Positions 63,069 through 64,000 of a stretch of 64,000 nt of DNA are shown in pieces. The stretch spans positions 184,748-248,747 of the forward strand of contig JAFVBB010000010.1 of NCBI GenBank assembly GCA_017480225.1, given 5' to 3'. Both the position numbers and the translations under genes were made by a program. A model generated the notes under the pieces. The model was not told where the DNA came from. It saw nothing but the letters and a program-made list of their open reading frames with translations, and searched no databases. Origin of the DNA: Bacteroidales bacterium (GTDB lineage: Bacteria; Bacteroidota; Bacteroidia; Bacteroidales; P3). Numbering within the stretch: position 1 is the first letter of the stretch; every line of letters begins with the position of its first letter.

Positions 63069-63938
63069 ATGGACGAGGACATCATAAAGCGTGTACGCAA
63101 GATTGAGATAAAGGCCCGCGGGCTGAGCCAGCAGATGTTCAGCGGCGAGTACCACTCGGCGTTCAAAGGGCGCGGAATGGCGTTCAGCGAGGTGCGCGAG
63201 TACCAGTATGGCGACGACGTGCGCAACATCGACTGGAACGTCACCGCCCGCTTGGCGCACCCCTACGTCAAGGTGTTCGAGGAGGAGCGCGAGCTGACGG
63301 TGATGCTGCTGGTCGACGTGAGCGGCAGCGGACGCTTCGGCACACGCTCGCAGTTCAAGGAAGAGCTGGCCGCCGAGGTGGCCGCGACGCTGGCGTTCAG
63401 CGCCATTGCCAACAACGACAAGGTGGGGCTCATCCTCTTCAGCGACCACGTGGAGCGCTTCATACCCCCGAAGAAAGGGCGCCAGCACATACTGCGCATC
63501 ATTCGCGAGCTGATCACCTTCCGCCCGGAGAGCAACGGCACCGACATAGCCAGCGCCCTGGGCTACTTCCACAACATCATCAAAAAGCGCTGCACGGCGT
63601 TCCTCATCAGCGACTTCTACGACCAGGGCTACTCCGACGCGCTTAAGCTCTGCGCCAGGCGCCACGACCTGGTGGCCCTGAGGCTGGTCGACGCCGCCGA
63701 GGAGCACTGCCACAACCTGGGGCTGGTGAAGATGTACGACCCGGAAAGCAGCCGCACGCTGTGGGTCGACACCTCGAGCGCCTCGGTGCGGCGAGCCGCC
63801 GACGCACGCCACCAGGCACGCGCCGCCGAGACGGAGCGCACCATGCGCCGCTACGGCGTGGATATGGCCACGATGCGCACCGGCGAGGACTTCGTGGCGC
63901 CGCTGCGCACACTATTGAACCGAAGAAGCCAGCAATGA
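63069..63938 (+). CDS. DUF58 domain protein (vWA-like, MoxR partner)
   Basis: This is a cytosolic protein of 289 residues with the DUF58 signature GRGMAFSEVREYQYGDDVRNIDWN, followed by a vWA-like core with MLLVDVSGSGRFG (a DxSxS metal site) and VGLILFSDHVERFIPP. It is the usual partner of MoxR in the Bat operon, whose products are linked to aerotolerance and cell-envelope integrity in Bacteroides. Its TGA stop overlaps the next gene's ATG. Confidence 0.93.
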   Translation: MDEDIIKRVRKIEIKARGLSQQMFSGEYHSAFKGRGMAFSEVREYQYGDDVRNIDWNVTARLAHPYVKVFEEERELTVMLLVDVSGSGRFGTRSQFKEELAAEVAATLAFSAIANNDKVGLILFSDHVERFIPPKKGRQHILRIIRELITFRPESNGTDIASALGYFHNIIKKRCTAFLISDFYDQGYSDALKLCARRHDLVALRLVDAAEEHCHNLGLVKMYDPESSRTLWVDTSSASVRRAADARHQARAAETERTMRRYGVDMATMRTGEDFVAPLRTLLNRRSQQ

Positions 63939-64000
63939 TTAGAACAAGCAGAACAGCAACCCTGATACTGGCCGCCGTGTGCCTGCTGGCGCTGCCCGCC
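63935..64000 (+). CDS. Exported protein of the MoxR operon (5' end only)
   Basis: The gene starts at an ATG that overlaps the DUF58 stop (ATGA) and runs off the right edge after 22 codons. The visible part is the start of a signal peptide (TLILAAVCLLALPA). In Bacteroidetes this position is usually an exported protein of unknown function ahead of the batA/batB vWA genes. Confidence 0.7.
   Translation, partial: MIRTSRTATLILAAVCLLALPA

Overview
The window is chromosomal DNA from a GC-rich member of the phylum Bacteroidota, most likely order Bacteroidales. The evidence is the Bacteroidetes-type promoters (TTTG, about 19-21 bases, then TAnnTTTG), A-rich leaders in place of strong Shine-Dalgarno sites, the type IX secretion regulator PorX, a zinc-free type B L31, a GWxTD-domain protein, Bacteroidetes-style lipoprotein signal peptides, and the MoxR/DUF58 start of a Bat-type operon. 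Species and genus cannot be read from the sequence. I see no tRNA, rRNA, CRISPR array, insertion sequence or prophage.

Layout. 1-2.6 kb: end of an oligopeptide-type ABC binding protein, then an envelope operon (lytic transglycosylase with LysM, FtsB/DivIC-like protein, NlpC/P60 lipoprotein). 3.2-4.2 kb: an AT-rich region with palindromic operators and an XRE-type regulator. 4.2-9.0 kb: rarA, queA and a four-gene ECF sigma operon. 9.2-24.3 kb: M13 peptidase, valS, glutathione peroxidase, truA-prmA, trigger factor, a duplicated-barrel outer membrane protein with porX, topB, a DUF2400 protein and rpmE2. 24.9-32.4 kb: pfkA, two flavodoxin-like oxidoreductases around a metallo-beta-lactamase/rubredoxin fusion, purH-mreB and gcvT. 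32.5-40.8 kb: an eight-gene minus-strand signalling cassette (zinc ribbon, YbjN-like, vWA, PP2C phosphatase, two Ser/Thr kinases with chitobiase-type C-terminal modules, tetra-CxxC miniprotein, membrane protein). 41.3-52.7 kb: chromate transporter pair, ABC-F ATPase, acyltransferase/acid phosphatase/DUF1232 operon, SDR, and an alkD-like / GH20-like / hydE / PlsC-like operon, then a nitroreductase. 52.9-58.2 kb: nadE with a degenerate glutaminase domain, a PIF1-like helicase, FKBP and a D-2-hydroxyacid dehydrogenase. 58.2-64 kb: envelope glycosyltransferase and lipid A-type acyltransferase, GWxTD protein, and moxR-DUF58.

Two things stand out. First, seven short intergenic elements built from exactly four 11-bp units per array: one family of four copies around the unit GAGTAGGAGTT and one of three copies in which two four-unit arrays face each other around a 5-nt spacer (unit ATCGAAGAACA). 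Six of the seven lie between divergently transcribed genes. Second, the kinase/phosphatase/vWA cassette, which resembles the TerY-P phosphorylation triad but adds two kinases carrying chitobiase-like modules, a YbjN-like protein and zinc-ribbon miniproteins, with a G10 tract next to its first promoter.

Product calls come from recognising motifs by eye. No database search was run.
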